Source: Kordiimonas laminariae
GTDB lineage: Bacteria > Pseudomonadota > Alphaproteobacteria > Sphingomonadales > Kordiimonadaceae
Direction of reading: 5' to 3'
Length of the DNA: 64,000 bases
Assembly (NCBI RefSeq): GCF_023008165.1
Contig: NZ_JAKQZA010000001.1
Coordinates: 1-64,000 of the forward strand
A program made the position numbers and the translations under genes. The notes under the pieces were generated by a model that worked only from the letters and a program-made list of their open reading frames with translations, ran no database searches and had not been told where the DNA came from. Numbering within the stretch: the stretch's first letter is position 1; each line of letters starts with the position of its first letter. Shown piece after piece: positions 36,003 through 44,433 of this stretch.

Positions 36003-36086
36003 TTCCAATATTGCAAAATAAACCTTCTTTGCATTTTGCGAATTGCAGCTAGCTTTTTGGCAAAATTGGAAATGCCAAATTGCAAA
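36003..36086. promoter_or_regulatory. Cluster of four candidate enhancer sites between divergent sigma-54 promoters
   Basis: TTCCAATATTGCAAA (36003-36017), TTTGCATTTTGCGAA (36028-36042), TTGGCAAAATTGGAA (36057-36071) and TGCCAAATTGCAAA (36073-36086) share TTTGCA/TTGGCA half-sites with those before the H-NOX operon. They lie 40-120 bp from the -24 boxes of both divergent promoters (35948 and 36147) and could serve both. The remaining parts of the 263-bp region are AT-rich. Confidence 0.5.
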
Positions 36087-36146
36087 TAACTCAATCGCCT
36101 TTTTAAAATATTCTTTAAAATCAAAGGTCTATCTTTTGAGCCATGT

Positions 36147-36162
36147 TGGCATAGCTGTTGCC
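36147..36162 (+). promoter_or_regulatory. Sigma-54 promoter of the rightward polysaccharide operon
   Basis: TGGCATAGCTGTTGCC has the GG and GC pairs ten bases apart, with one deviation (TGGCATA for TGGCACG). The predicted start near 36173 falls at the ATG (36174), implying an almost leaderless transcript. Confidence 0.75.
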
Positions 36163-36173
36163 ATAGTTAAGGC

Positions 36174-37427
36174 ATGAAAAAACAGCTTACAAATATCATC
36201 CTCGCCGGCGCGGCACCTGATACCGGAAACCACGGTGTTACAGCTTTAGCGCTTTCTCTTCTTTCAGCGCTGGACAAACGCGGTCTACAGCAAGCTACTG
36301 TGCTTGATAATGGTGGCAGTATGCGGCTTGGTGAATTGCTTTCTTTGCATTACCGCACTTTAGCATTGAAGCCAGGTAAACGCTTTTATCAGCCGAATAA
36401 TATGCACCAAGTTCGCATACGTCAGATGTTCGGCCTGCCTTCGCCTATCCTATCCACCATAAAGAATGCTGATGCAGTTCTTGATGTAAGTGGCGGCGAT
36501 AGCTTTACGGATATGTATGGCCCAGCCCGATTTGAACAAATCACCGTCCCAAAGTTGATGGCTATTGATGCAGGCGTTCCACTTATTTTGTTGCCGCAAA
36601 CGTATGGCCCATACCAATTCACAAAAACGCGCCGCATTGCACGTAAGATTTTAAACGCTGCCCACCTGGCTTACGCTCGGGATGAAGATAGCTACAAGAA
36701 CCTGCAAACTTTGTTAGGCGACGATTTCGATCCGCAGCAGCACCGTTTAGGCGTTGATCTTGCTTTTGGTCTTCCTTGCGTAGGCGGCGATAATACGCCA
36801 GATGATCTGCCAGTGGGCATTAATGTAAGCGGTCTGCTGTGGCATGATGCAGCAGCGGCAGCTGAACAATTCAGTTTGAAAGCAGACTATAAGCAAAGCC
36901 TTATTCAATTTGCCCTTAAAATTCTTGAAGACACCAACAAAGATATACTTCTGGTGCCACATGTACGTCCCTCCGGCGGCAGTGAATGTGATCTTGTGGC
37001 TTCCCGGGCATTCAAGCTTGCTATACCAAGCGAATATCGCAACCGCATTCAAATCGAAAAAAATGCCAACAGCCCAGAGCTGTTGAAAGGCACCATATCT
37101 AACACTTGTTGGTTCACAGGTGCTCGTATGCACGCCACCATCGCCGCGCTTTCAACAGGCGTTCCGGTTTGCAACATGGCTTACAGCATGAAAGCAAGAG
37201 GCGTATTCGCCAGCTGCGGCCAACAAGAGCAGGTATTTGATCTTCGTAAAAATTCAACAGATCAGATGGTTTCTGCGCTCTTCGCTTCTTTCAATCAGCG
37301 CCAGAAAACAAAAGCAGAATTGGCCTTCTCTCTTTCAAACGCCAAGCGCGTTTGGGTTCAGCAAATGAACGATATTTCCTACGCCCTTGACGAGCCGAAA
37401 GAGAAACTGGAGGTGGTTTATGCCTAA
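36174..37427 (+). CDS. Polysaccharide pyruvyl transferase family protein
   Basis: 417 residues. NIILAGAAPDTGNHGVTALA near the start, LDVSGGDSFTDMYG (about 100) and FTGARMHATIAALSTGVPV (about 315) are the conserved blocks of the polysaccharide pyruvyl transferase (WcaK/CsaB) family. These add ketal pyruvate to sugars, adding negative charge, using PEP. First gene of the rightward unit, directly behind the sigma-54 promoter; no clear ribosome site is seen before ATG (only AAGG). Stop overlaps the flippase start. Confidence 0.85.
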   Translation: MKKQLTNIILAGAAPDTGNHGVTALALSLLSALDKRGLQQATVLDNGGSMRLGELLSLHYRTLALKPGKRFYQPNNMHQVRIRQMFGLPSPILSTIKNADAVLDVSGGDSFTDMYGPARFEQITVPKLMAIDAGVPLILLPQTYGPYQFTKTRRIARKILNAAHLAYARDEDSYKNLQTLLGDDFDPQQHRLGVDLAFGLPCVGGDNTPDDLPVGINVSGLLWHDAAAAAEQFSLKADYKQSLIQFALKILEDTNKDILLVPHVRPSGGSECDLVASRAFKLAIPSEYRNRIQIEKNANSPELLKGTISNTCWFTGARMHATIAALSTGVPVCNMAYSMKARGVFASCGQQEQVFDLRKNSTDQMVSALFASFNQRQKTKAELAFSLSNAKRVWVQQMNDISYALDEPKEKLEVVYA

Positions 37428-38688
37428 GCTTCCAATGGCAAAGAAACTCAGCACCGTTGCAGGTAACCACCTGTTGCTTGAAGGGTGTGTGTTCCTGAGG
37501 AACGTTATCATTGCCCGTTTGCTAGGTGCCGAAAGCCTTGGGGAATTTATCTTTCTTATTCTTGCTATCAGATTATTTGCCATGTCAACCGACCTGGCAA
37601 CGGAGCGCTATATCCTGCAAGTAGACCAAAACAGGCTGAAGGCAGCGCTTGCAGGTTCACATGCCATTGCACAAATCAGAGGCTTGTTTTTAGCAGCAAT
37701 GCTTCTTCTTATGGGGCTTCACAATGTACATAATATCAGCTTTGCCTGCTATGCATTCCTGGCTGGCAGTGCACTGATCAGAGGCTTCACCCACCAAGGT
37801 TACAGATTAAAGCAGCGCACCCTGAATTTCACACCAGCTTTGTATGTTGAAGGCAGCACCATGCTTTTGGGCACGTTTGCAATCTTCACATCCATTTCTG
37901 TTGTTCCAAGCTTGGAAATCGTTTGCGCCTGTATGCTTGCACAAGCGGGCATGCACACCGCTTTATCTCATATTTTTTCTGGTGAGAGCTATAAAGCAGC
38001 TGCACACAAAGAAACATTTGTTGACATGGTTAAATTTGGATTTCCGCTTCTTTTAACCAGCTTAACCATGTTTTGGAGCATGCAGGGCGAGCGGGTAATC
38101 CTGTCTTCAATTATGTCATCAAGCGAGTTCGCACACTTTTCCATGCTATTCCAACTAGCGTTGGTTCCCGCTCTTCTTATCGGCCGGATAGCACTTACAC
38201 TTGGGTTACCAATTTTGGTGCTTGCCAAAGAAAACTGGAATAACTTCAGTTCACGCGTAACTGCCTTTCAAGTTGCAGCATATGGCATCATGTTCGTTTT
38301 CTTCATGTCCTTTGTAATTCTTGTGAACCCAACGCTTACGATGTTGTTTGGTGCAGATTTCAAAGCAGAAATGATGATCATTATTTTGGTCGGCCTTGCT
38401 CAGTCTATCAGGCTTTGCAGAACCCCTGTATCCATTGCGGCTCAAGCTCTTGGACAAACAGATATTCCACTGAAAGCTAACATCATCCGGGTAGTTGCCT
38501 CTGTATTAGGAGCCTTTTTTATCTACACAGGCGGGTCACTACAGATGTTACTGGCAACTGCCTGTGTTGGTGAAATCCTTGCCTGTGTGGTGCAATCCAT
38601 TCTTTTCACTGCTCGCAACCGCGTACCAACTCAAAAATTTGCACGCCGTGCTTCGACCATAAAATCTAATCTTCGGGAGGCAAACTAA
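37420..38688 (+). CDS. Wzx-type polysaccharide flippase
   Basis: 422 residues from ATG 37420 behind GGAGG, eight bases before the preceding stop; the frame to 37387 is less likely. About twelve hydrophobic segments of the MVF/PST (O-antigen flippase) type, including the N-terminal GNHLLLEGCVFLRNVIIARL-like opening typical of these exporters. It moves undecaprenyl-linked repeat units across the inner membrane. Together with Wzy (39941) and Wzz (45302) it gives a complete Wzx/Wzy system. Confidence 0.85.
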   Translation: MPKLPMAKKLSTVAGNHLLLEGCVFLRNVIIARLLGAESLGEFIFLILAIRLFAMSTDLATERYILQVDQNRLKAALAGSHAIAQIRGLFLAAMLLLMGLHNVHNISFACYAFLAGSALIRGFTHQGYRLKQRTLNFTPALYVEGSTMLLGTFAIFTSISVVPSLEIVCACMLAQAGMHTALSHIFSGESYKAAAHKETFVDMVKFGFPLLLTSLTMFWSMQGERVILSSIMSSSEFAHFSMLFQLALVPALLIGRIALTLGLPILVLAKENWNNFSSRVTAFQVAAYGIMFVFFMSFVILVNPTLTMLFGADFKAEMMIIILVGLAQSIRLCRTPVSIAAQALGQTDIPLKANIIRVVASVLGAFFIYTGGSLQMLLATACVGEILACVVQSILFTARNRVPTQKFARRASTIKSNLREAN

Positions 38689-39944
38689 TGTCTGAATTGG
38701 AAAAAATTCTTAGCTCCAGATTGTGCAACGGTTGCGGTGCTTGCGCCGCGATTGCACCCAAGCATATCCAGATGCATGAAACTGAAGATGAAGCCCGCCG
38801 CCCAAAGGTATGCAGCAAACTAAGTGAGCAGCTTGAAGCCCATATTATTGGCCACTGCCCAGGCGCGAATAATGAACAGGCAAATATAGAAACAGGTGAT
38901 TTAACAGCAACGGCATGGGGCCCAATCCTTGAAGTATGGGAAGGCTATGCGGATGATGCGGAAATCCGTTTCAAAGGTTCCAGCGGCGGTGCGATAACGG
39001 CTCTTGCTCTATACTGCCTGGAGCAACGTAACTTCACCAACGCTCTTCATGTAAAAGCTAATCCTGACAAACCCAAATATAACATGGCGGCGTTCAGCAC
39101 CAACAAAGGCGAACTCATGGAAGGTGCTGGTTCTCGTTATGCCCCAGCCAGTATTTGTGATGCATTGCCGGAACTGGAAAAAACAGAAGGGCAATCTGTT
39201 GTTATTGGCAAGCCTTGCGATATTGAAGGCGTTCAAAAAGTGAGCCGCCAAAATCAACTTATGAAGAATAAAATCGGCCTAACGCTTTCTATCTTCTGTG
39301 CGGGCACACCAAGCCACAAGGGCACAGATAACCTTCTGAACCACCTTGGTGCAACAGATGATCGCACACTGAAAAATCTTCAATATCGCGGTAATGGCTG
39401 GCCGGGCAATATGCAGGCAGAATGGGAAACCGCAAACGGAGAAACCCACACTTTCGAAACAACTTATGCGGATGGTTGGGGTAATATCCTACAAAAGCAA
39501 CGTCAGTGGCGCTGCCATACATGCGCAGACCATACAGGTGAGCTTGCTGATATCTCTGTCGGTGATCCGTGGCAGAACCCACCAGAGGAAGAAGAACACG
39601 GTAAATCTCTTATCGTAGTTCGCACTGCGCGGGGCCAAAGAATTATTCGCGAAGCCATAAAAACTGGCTATTTGCGAGCTATCCCACAAAAACCAGAAAT
39701 TCTGTTCGCTGCTCAGCCAAATCTGTTCGCCACAAAAGGTGCTGTATGGGGCCGTTCTCTTGCTCTTAAACTAGCGGGGCTGAAAGCGCCGAAACTTACC
39801 AAAGCAAGCCTCATCTGCTGGTGGAAACTACCTTTAAAAAGCAAGGTGCAATCCATCGCCGGTACTATGAAGCGTATCATCGTAAAGCAGCTGTTCCTCG
39901 CGAAGAAGATCACGTTCCAAAACCATGAAGGAACAGCGCAATGA
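38688..39944 (+). CDS. FrhB/FdhB-like iron-sulfur protein of polysaccharide clusters
   Basis: 418 residues. N-terminal CNGCGACAAIAP with a later Cys is a 4Fe-4S ferredoxin-like motif, followed by the coenzyme F420 hydrogenase/dehydrogenase beta-subunit fold (SSGGAITALALYCLE, IGKPCDIEGVQK, YRGNGWPG). In bacteria lacking F420, related genes sit beside polysaccharide pyruvyl transferases and probably act in sugar modification. TAATG overlap with the flippase. Redox cofactor and substrate unknown. Confidence 0.83.
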   Translation: MSELEKILSSRLCNGCGACAAIAPKHIQMHETEDEARRPKVCSKLSEQLEAHIIGHCPGANNEQANIETGDLTATAWGPILEVWEGYADDAEIRFKGSSGGAITALALYCLEQRNFTNALHVKANPDKPKYNMAAFSTNKGELMEGAGSRYAPASICDALPELEKTEGQSVVIGKPCDIEGVQKVSRQNQLMKNKIGLTLSIFCAGTPSHKGTDNLLNHLGATDDRTLKNLQYRGNGWPGNMQAEWETANGETHTFETTYADGWGNILQKQRQWRCHTCADHTGELADISVGDPWQNPPEEEEHGKSLIVVRTARGQRIIREAIKTGYLRAIPQKPEILFAAQPNLFATKGAVWGRSLALKLAGLKAPKLTKASLICWWKLPLKSKVQSIAGTMKRIIVKQLFLAKKITFQNHEGTAQ

Positions 39945-41224
39945 AACAAGGGCAATTCACATTGCCAGCGCTTCCGATTGTGATTTTGCTTTTCACATTC
40001 ACCCTTCCGCCTGAGACATCCATTTCTCTGGGCTCGCTGCGTTTGTCTCCTTACCGGATCACGCTTATCTTCATGTTGTTCCCTGCCATCAATGCGGTAT
40101 TGAACAACACTAAAACACCTTTCTCTTTCTTCGATGGTTTGGTTATTTTCCACGGCATCTGGGCCACCATTGCGCTCTGTATTAACATGGGGGTTGCTTC
40201 AGGCATTGAAACAGGTGGTATTTATTTCATCGAAACATCTGGTGCTTATTTAGTAGCGCGGGCCTATATCAAAACAGCACAAGATTTTGCTAACGTTATC
40301 AAACTGGTTTTCACTGTAACGGCAACACTTCTTGGTTTTGCAATTCTTGAATCTTTCACAGGTTTTCATATCCTTCGTGAACCTTTCAAAGCAGTGCTTG
40401 GTGGTGCTGGCCCACACTATATCGAACCACGCCTTGGCCTGACCCGCGCCTTCACATCATTTGAACACCCAATTCTGTACGGTGTGTTTGCAGCAAGTTC
40501 ATTTGCTGGAGCCTATTACCTTCTGATCAAGGAAAAAATTGATAAAACAGGCACAAAAACCCTCGGCACCATTGTTATGGCAACCTTCTTTTCCCTGTCT
40601 GGTGGCCCCTTCACAGCGCTTGCTTTCCAAGGTGGCTTAATCGCCTGGGACAGGTTTACAAAAGGTGTTGCGAACCGCTGGTCTATCCTTCTGGGTTTGT
40701 TTGGCTTCAGCTGGGTTATCCTTTCACTGATGTCAAACCGCTCTCCGGTTCTGATCTTCATCAGCTACCTGACCTTCAGTGCCAACAGTGCCTATAACCG
40801 GGTTCATATCTGGAATTACGGCACAGCGGAAGTTACACGCCACCCTCTTTTCGGCATCGGTTTGAATGATTGGATCCGCGCACCTTGGATGAGCTCATCC
40901 ATGGATAACTATTGGCTGCTTACAACAGTAAGATACGGGCTGCCTGCTCTTCTTTGTCTTGTTATTGCAATTATTCTTATCGCGCGCAGAACCACAAGCC
41001 GCCGCAATAAAAGCATGCTTACAACAAACGCTAGAAAAGCATGGATCATTACAATTCTTGGCTTCACGCTGGCTGGCTTAACCGTTCATTTCTGGAATGC
41101 CCTAATGGTGCAGTTTTTCTTCCTGCTTGGCTGTGGTGCAGCGGTTTCGGTTCCTGCACTTGTCCAGCGCCGTAAACCTCAAATCAGATATCCTTCTCTT
41201 CCGCTCAAGGAGAAACTCGCATGA
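39941..41224 (+). CDS. O-antigen ligase/polymerase-like membrane protein (Wzy)
   Basis: 427 residues with about ten to twelve membrane segments and a large periplasmic-type loop around residues 245-330 (MSNRSPVLIFISYLTF then NSAYNRVHIWNYG), as in the Wzy_C/O-antigen ligase family. It likely joins repeat units into the polymer. ATGA overlaps on both sides show tight translational coupling in the operon. Confidence 0.83.
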   Translation: MKQGQFTLPALPIVILLFTFTLPPETSISLGSLRLSPYRITLIFMLFPAINAVLNNTKTPFSFFDGLVIFHGIWATIALCINMGVASGIETGGIYFIETSGAYLVARAYIKTAQDFANVIKLVFTVTATLLGFAILESFTGFHILREPFKAVLGGAGPHYIEPRLGLTRAFTSFEHPILYGVFAASSFAGAYYLLIKEKIDKTGTKTLGTIVMATFFSLSGGPFTALAFQGGLIAWDRFTKGVANRWSILLGLFGFSWVILSLMSNRSPVLIFISYLTFSANSAYNRVHIWNYGTAEVTRHPLFGIGLNDWIRAPWMSSSMDNYWLLTTVRYGLPALLCLVIAIILIARRTTSRRNKSMLTTNARKAWIITILGFTLAGLTVHFWNALMVQFFFLLGCGAAVSVPALVQRRKPQIRYPSLPLKEKLA

Positions 41225-42165
41225 AACTTTCAATCATCATCATCAACTGGAACACGGAAGATTTGCTGAAAGATTGTCTTACATCAGTTTATGAAAATGC
41301 GCCCCTTTACCCGTTTGAAGTAATCGTGGTTGATAACGCATCAGAAGACGACAGCACCAAAATGGTAAAGCGTGATTTCCCTTCAGTTTTTTTGATCGAA
41401 AACAAAAAGAATCTGGGCTTTGCCGCTGCAAACAATGTTGGGATCGGCGCTTCTTCAGGCGATTATATATTACTGTTAAATTCAGATACTATCGTTCACG
41501 GCGCTGTTCTTACGGCCAGTCTGAACTATATGGATAACACTTCCTCTGCGGGCGCATTAGGCTGTAAAGTTCTTAATGAAGATGGCAGTTTGCAGCACAG
41601 TACCAGCCAGTTCCCGAGCTTCTTGAACCTGTCAATTCAAACACTTGGTCTAGACCGCATCAACGGTGTGAAGTTTTTCCAGCGTTACAGAATGCAATAT
41701 TCCGAACGCAAAACTGCACAGGCGGTTGAAACAATATCCGGCTGCTACCTACTTGCCCGCAGAGAGAGCTTTGAAACTATCGGCCTTCTAGATGAGGATT
41801 TCTTCTTCTTTGGCGAGGAAACGGATTGGTGCAAACGCCTACGCAGTAGCGATCAGGAAGTTCATTTCGCGCCTATCGGGACCATCACACATCTGGGTGG
41901 AGGCAGTTCAAAAAGCCTGAACCACCGACGCGACCTAATGCTTACACAGGCAACTGTTAGGCTGCATCTGAAACACAGTGGATGGTTTACTGCCCTGTTT
42001 GTGTTTCTGCTTCTTTGGGGTTTCAACCTGAGCAGAGCAGTTTACTGGGCATTTTCAAACAGCATCAAGCCGCGCAACAGAACCAACAAGCGCATGCGTC
42101 ATTTCATTGGAGTTTGCCGCAATTTCGTAAAAGCCTGGCCTAAAGAAAAAGGAGTTTCGCTATGA
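41221..42165 (+). CDS. Family 2 glycosyltransferase (rhamnosyltransferase-like)
   Basis: 314 residues. Starts SIIIINWNTEDLLKDCLTSV, with VVDNASEDDS, the DXD-like LLNSDTIV, and late EETDWCKRL, the GT2 rhamnosyltransferase layout (WbbL type). One membrane segment near residue 260 (WFTALFVFLLLWGF). Adds a sugar to the lipid-linked repeat unit on the cytoplasmic face. Overlaps neighbours by four bases on both sides. Confidence 0.88.
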   Translation: MKLSIIIINWNTEDLLKDCLTSVYENAPLYPFEVIVVDNASEDDSTKMVKRDFPSVFLIENKKNLGFAAANNVGIGASSGDYILLLNSDTIVHGAVLTASLNYMDNTSSAGALGCKVLNEDGSLQHSTSQFPSFLNLSIQTLGLDRINGVKFFQRYRMQYSERKTAQAVETISGCYLLARRESFETIGLLDEDFFFFGEETDWCKRLRSSDQEVHFAPIGTITHLGGGSSKSLNHRRDLMLTQATVRLHLKHSGWFTALFVFLLLWGFNLSRAVYWAFSNSIKPRNRTNKRMRHFIGVCRNFVKAWPKEKGVSL

Positions 42166-43391
42166 ATTGGAAACCAAACATAATCGCTATTGCTCCTTAT
42201 TGTGACGGTACAGATGTTGGCGAAGCATGGTGTGCATACATGTGGGTTTTGGAACTTTCAAAAGCTGCAAATGTAACACTCATTGCTCAAGAACGGCCTG
42301 GTAGAAAACCGCTTACCGAGCAACTGCCGGATGTGACAGTAATTTCCCATTTCGAACCAAGTTGGGCACGCAAATTTGAACGCCTTAATGCAATGGCGAA
42401 ACTTTCGTACCCAAGTTTTTATTTTTGGGCCAAAAAGCAAATTAAAGAACTGCTTAATGACGAGAAAACATACGATATAGGGCACCAGTTCTCACCTATC
42501 GCACTGCGGTTCCCATCGCCTTTCAAAACCTTCAACCTACCATATGTACTCGGCCCATTGGGTGGCAGCCTATCAACACCTGATGCATTTAAAGAAGAAT
42601 GCCAATCGGCAGCATGGTACACGAAGTTTCGTTTTATCGATCAGGTTAGGCTGGCTTTTGATCCTCTTCTTAAAAGTAGTTACCAAAACGCCAGCGCGAT
42701 CTTAGGTGTTGCACCATATGTTCAGGACCTGATTGGTCAAAGCCAAGTCCAGCGTTTTGAAGTGATGAGTGAGCTGGGCATTCAACAGATTAACCGCCGA
42801 GCATCGAGCACACGCGGTACTGGTCTTCGCCTTTTACATGTTGGACGCGGTGTAAGAACAAAAGGTCTTCGTGACTGCATCAGAGCACTGGCGCTTGTAC
42901 AAGATATCCCAAACGTTCACCTGGATGTTGCAGGCCGCGGTGAAGAAATTGAAATCTGTAAAGAACTAGCATCTGAATTGAACATAGAACATCTTGTGAC
43001 TTTCCACGGGCAAATCCCGAGAAGTGCCGTAGATGAACTCTACAAAAAAGCAGATATATTCTGTTTCCCGAGCTTCCGTGAACCAAGCGGCAGCGTAATC
43101 TATGAAGCGTTAAGTTTTGGGCTACCCGCCATTGTAGCTGATAGAGGCGGACCAGGTTTCGTTATCGACGATACGTGTGGCTTTAAAATTGACGTATCAA
43201 ACCCTGAGCAATTTTCACAGCATATTGCCGGTGCCATTCGCACTCTTGCAACCATGCCTTCCCTGCGAAGGCAGCTTTCCCGAGGTGCTTATGAAAAAAT
43301 CACCAACATCGGGTTATGGCCGCAGAAGATTTCCAAATTGCTCGATCTTTATAAATCCATCCTATCCCCAGTAACACCTACAAGGAGCTAA
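42162..43391 (+). CDS. Family 4 glycosyltransferase
   Basis: 409 residues. Two-domain GT-B fold: the C-terminal half has LLHVGRGVRTKGLRDCIRAL (donor-binding start), DVAGRGEEIEICKEL, and FREPSGSVIYEALSFGLPAI with the E-x7-E catalytic motif. Retaining glycosyltransferase adding a sugar from a nucleotide donor. Followed after four bases by the Alg14-like gene. Confidence 0.88.
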   Translation: MNWKPNIIAIAPYCDGTDVGEAWCAYMWVLELSKAANVTLIAQERPGRKPLTEQLPDVTVISHFEPSWARKFERLNAMAKLSYPSFYFWAKKQIKELLNDEKTYDIGHQFSPIALRFPSPFKTFNLPYVLGPLGGSLSTPDAFKEECQSAAWYTKFRFIDQVRLAFDPLLKSSYQNASAILGVAPYVQDLIGQSQVQRFEVMSELGIQQINRRASSTRGTGLRLLHVGRGVRTKGLRDCIRALALVQDIPNVHLDVAGRGEEIEICKELASELNIEHLVTFHGQIPRSAVDELYKKADIFCFPSFREPSGSVIYEALSFGLPAIVADRGGPGFVIDDTCGFKIDVSNPEQFSQHIAGAIRTLATMPSLRRQLSRGAYEKITNIGLWPQKISKLLDLYKSILSPVTPTRS

Positions 43392-43395
43392 GCTA

Positions 43396-43860
43396 ATGAT
43401 GAATATAGACAAAAAAACCAAAGTACTTGCAGTTGCTTCCGGTGGTGGTCACTGGGTTCAAATGCTAAGGCTACGGCCTGCTTTCAGGGATTGTGATGTT
43501 ACATATGTAACGGTTAATCCTGGGTCAAAATCAGATGTGAATGGCTGCAAATTTTATTCCGTAACAGACGGAAACAGAGACACCAAGTTCACTTTGATCA
43601 TGATGGCACTGAAGCTTCTTTATATCACGCTTATAACCCGCCCAAATGTGGTTATCTCCACTGGTGCAGCGCACGGATACTTTGCTTGCCGCTTCGGTAA
43701 ACTAATCGGCGCTAAAACACTGTTTATTGATAGTGTTGCGAATGCAGAAGAAATGTCGCTGTCTGCCAAACTGGTATCTTCTCACGCGAACAAAGTTTTT
43801 TCGCAGTGGCCCAAAGTAGCAAGAAAGGCGGGCGTGGAATTCCACGGTAGCGTCCTCTGA
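43396..43860 (+). CDS. Alg14/PssD-like glycosyltransferase membrane subunit
   Basis: 154 residues, start behind AAGGAG. VLAVASGGGHWVQMLRLRPA and NVVISTGAAHGYFACRFGKL match Alg14, the acceptor-binding subunit of two-part glucosamine or glucuronosyl transferases (PssD of rhizobia). A hydrophobic segment near residues 70-82 (ALKLLYITLITRP) provides the membrane anchor. Its partner Alg13-like catalytic subunit follows at 43933, but a terminator and promoter separate them. Confidence 0.85.
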   Translation: MMNIDKKTKVLAVASGGGHWVQMLRLRPAFRDCDVTYVTVNPGSKSDVNGCKFYSVTDGNRDTKFTLIMMALKLLYITLITRPNVVISTGAAHGYFACRFGKLIGAKTLFIDSVANAEEMSLSAKLVSSHANKVFSQWPKVARKAGVEFHGSVL

Positions 43861-43875
43861 CCGCCCTATCAACAC

Positions 43876-43891
43876 TGGCACAAGCATTGCT
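43876..43891 (+). promoter_or_regulatory. Internal sigma-54 promoter before the Alg13-like gene
   Basis: TGGCACAAGCATTGCT: GG and GC ten bases apart, perfect -24/-12 pattern. Predicted start near 43902, inside the loop of the following hairpin. Confidence 0.8.
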
Positions 43892-43932
43892 CCTTCCAAG
43901 ATAGAACAACCTAACTTGGAAGGAGTTTTTTT
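43892..43932 (+). terminator. Intrinsic terminator/attenuator overlapping the Alg13-like leader
   Basis: CCTTCCAAG (43892-43900) pairs perfectly with CTTGGAAGG (43915-43923) around a 14-base loop, followed by AG and seven T, then the ATG. The right arm includes part of the AGGAG ribosome site, so the hairpin both terminates and hides it. Transcripts begun at the sigma-54 site would lack the left arm. Confidence 0.75.
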
Positions 43933-44433
43933 ATGATTTTCGCCACCGTAGGAACCCAGCTCCCATTCGACAGGCTCGTGGAAACGTTGGATAAACTCCA
44001 TAAAAATCAATCTATTAACAAATGCTTTGCTCAAATAGGACCTCAAGGAAAAAGGCCGGAAAGCATTGATTTTTCAGCTACTCTTACCCCTTTGCAATTT
44101 GCAAAGCATATCGCAGACTGCAAAGTTATCGTTTCGCATGCTGGTATGGGTACGATCCTTACAGCGATGCGTTACGGCAAACCAATTATCATCATGCCTC
44201 GCCTCGCTAAATATGGTGAACACCGTAATGATCACCAATTGGCCACTGTCGCTAATCTACGCGACCGTGCCGGCATCCATGTCGCTCAGGATGAAACCAG
44301 CCTCATGGAAAAGCTCCTCCATATCAGCTCTCTCAAAGCCAGTAGATGTGCTTCTTCTTGTGCGGAGCCAAAGTTAATCAGCGCAATTTCGAACTTCATC
44401 AACAAAGACGAGCAGGAGCTGGAATATGTTTAA
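43933..44433 (+). CDS. Alg13/PssE-like glycosyltransferase catalytic subunit
   Basis: 166 residues. Starts MIFATVGTQLPFDRLVETLD and has CKVIVSHAGMGTILTAMRYG then KPIIIMPRLAKYGEHRNDHQ, the donor-binding C-terminal half of the GT28 family used by Alg13/PssE. With the Alg14-like protein at 43396 it forms one heteromeric enzyme. ATG sits behind a hairpin-hidden AGGAG site. Overlaps the next gene by eight bases. Confidence 0.87.
   Translation: MIFATVGTQLPFDRLVETLDKLHKNQSINKCFAQIGPQGKRPESIDFSATLTPLQFAKHIADCKVIVSHAGMGTILTAMRYGKPIIIMPRLAKYGEHRNDHQLATVANLRDRAGIHVAQDETSLMEKLLHISSLKASRCASSCAEPKLISAISNFINKDEQELEYV
44091..44105. promoter_or_regulatory. Palindrome of the enhancer type inside the Alg13-like gene
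   Basis: TTTGCAATTTGCAAA has the same perfect half-sites and spacing as 25607-25621. It lies 200 bp downstream of the internal sigma-54 promoter. Enhancers can act from downstream, but the bases also encode PLQFAK, so chance is possible. Confidence 0.3.

Noticed and set aside
44091-44105. Perfect enhancer-type palindrome as a firm regulatory site
   Set aside because: It is inside codons of the Alg13-like gene (PLQFAK) and may be chance; listed only with low confidence.
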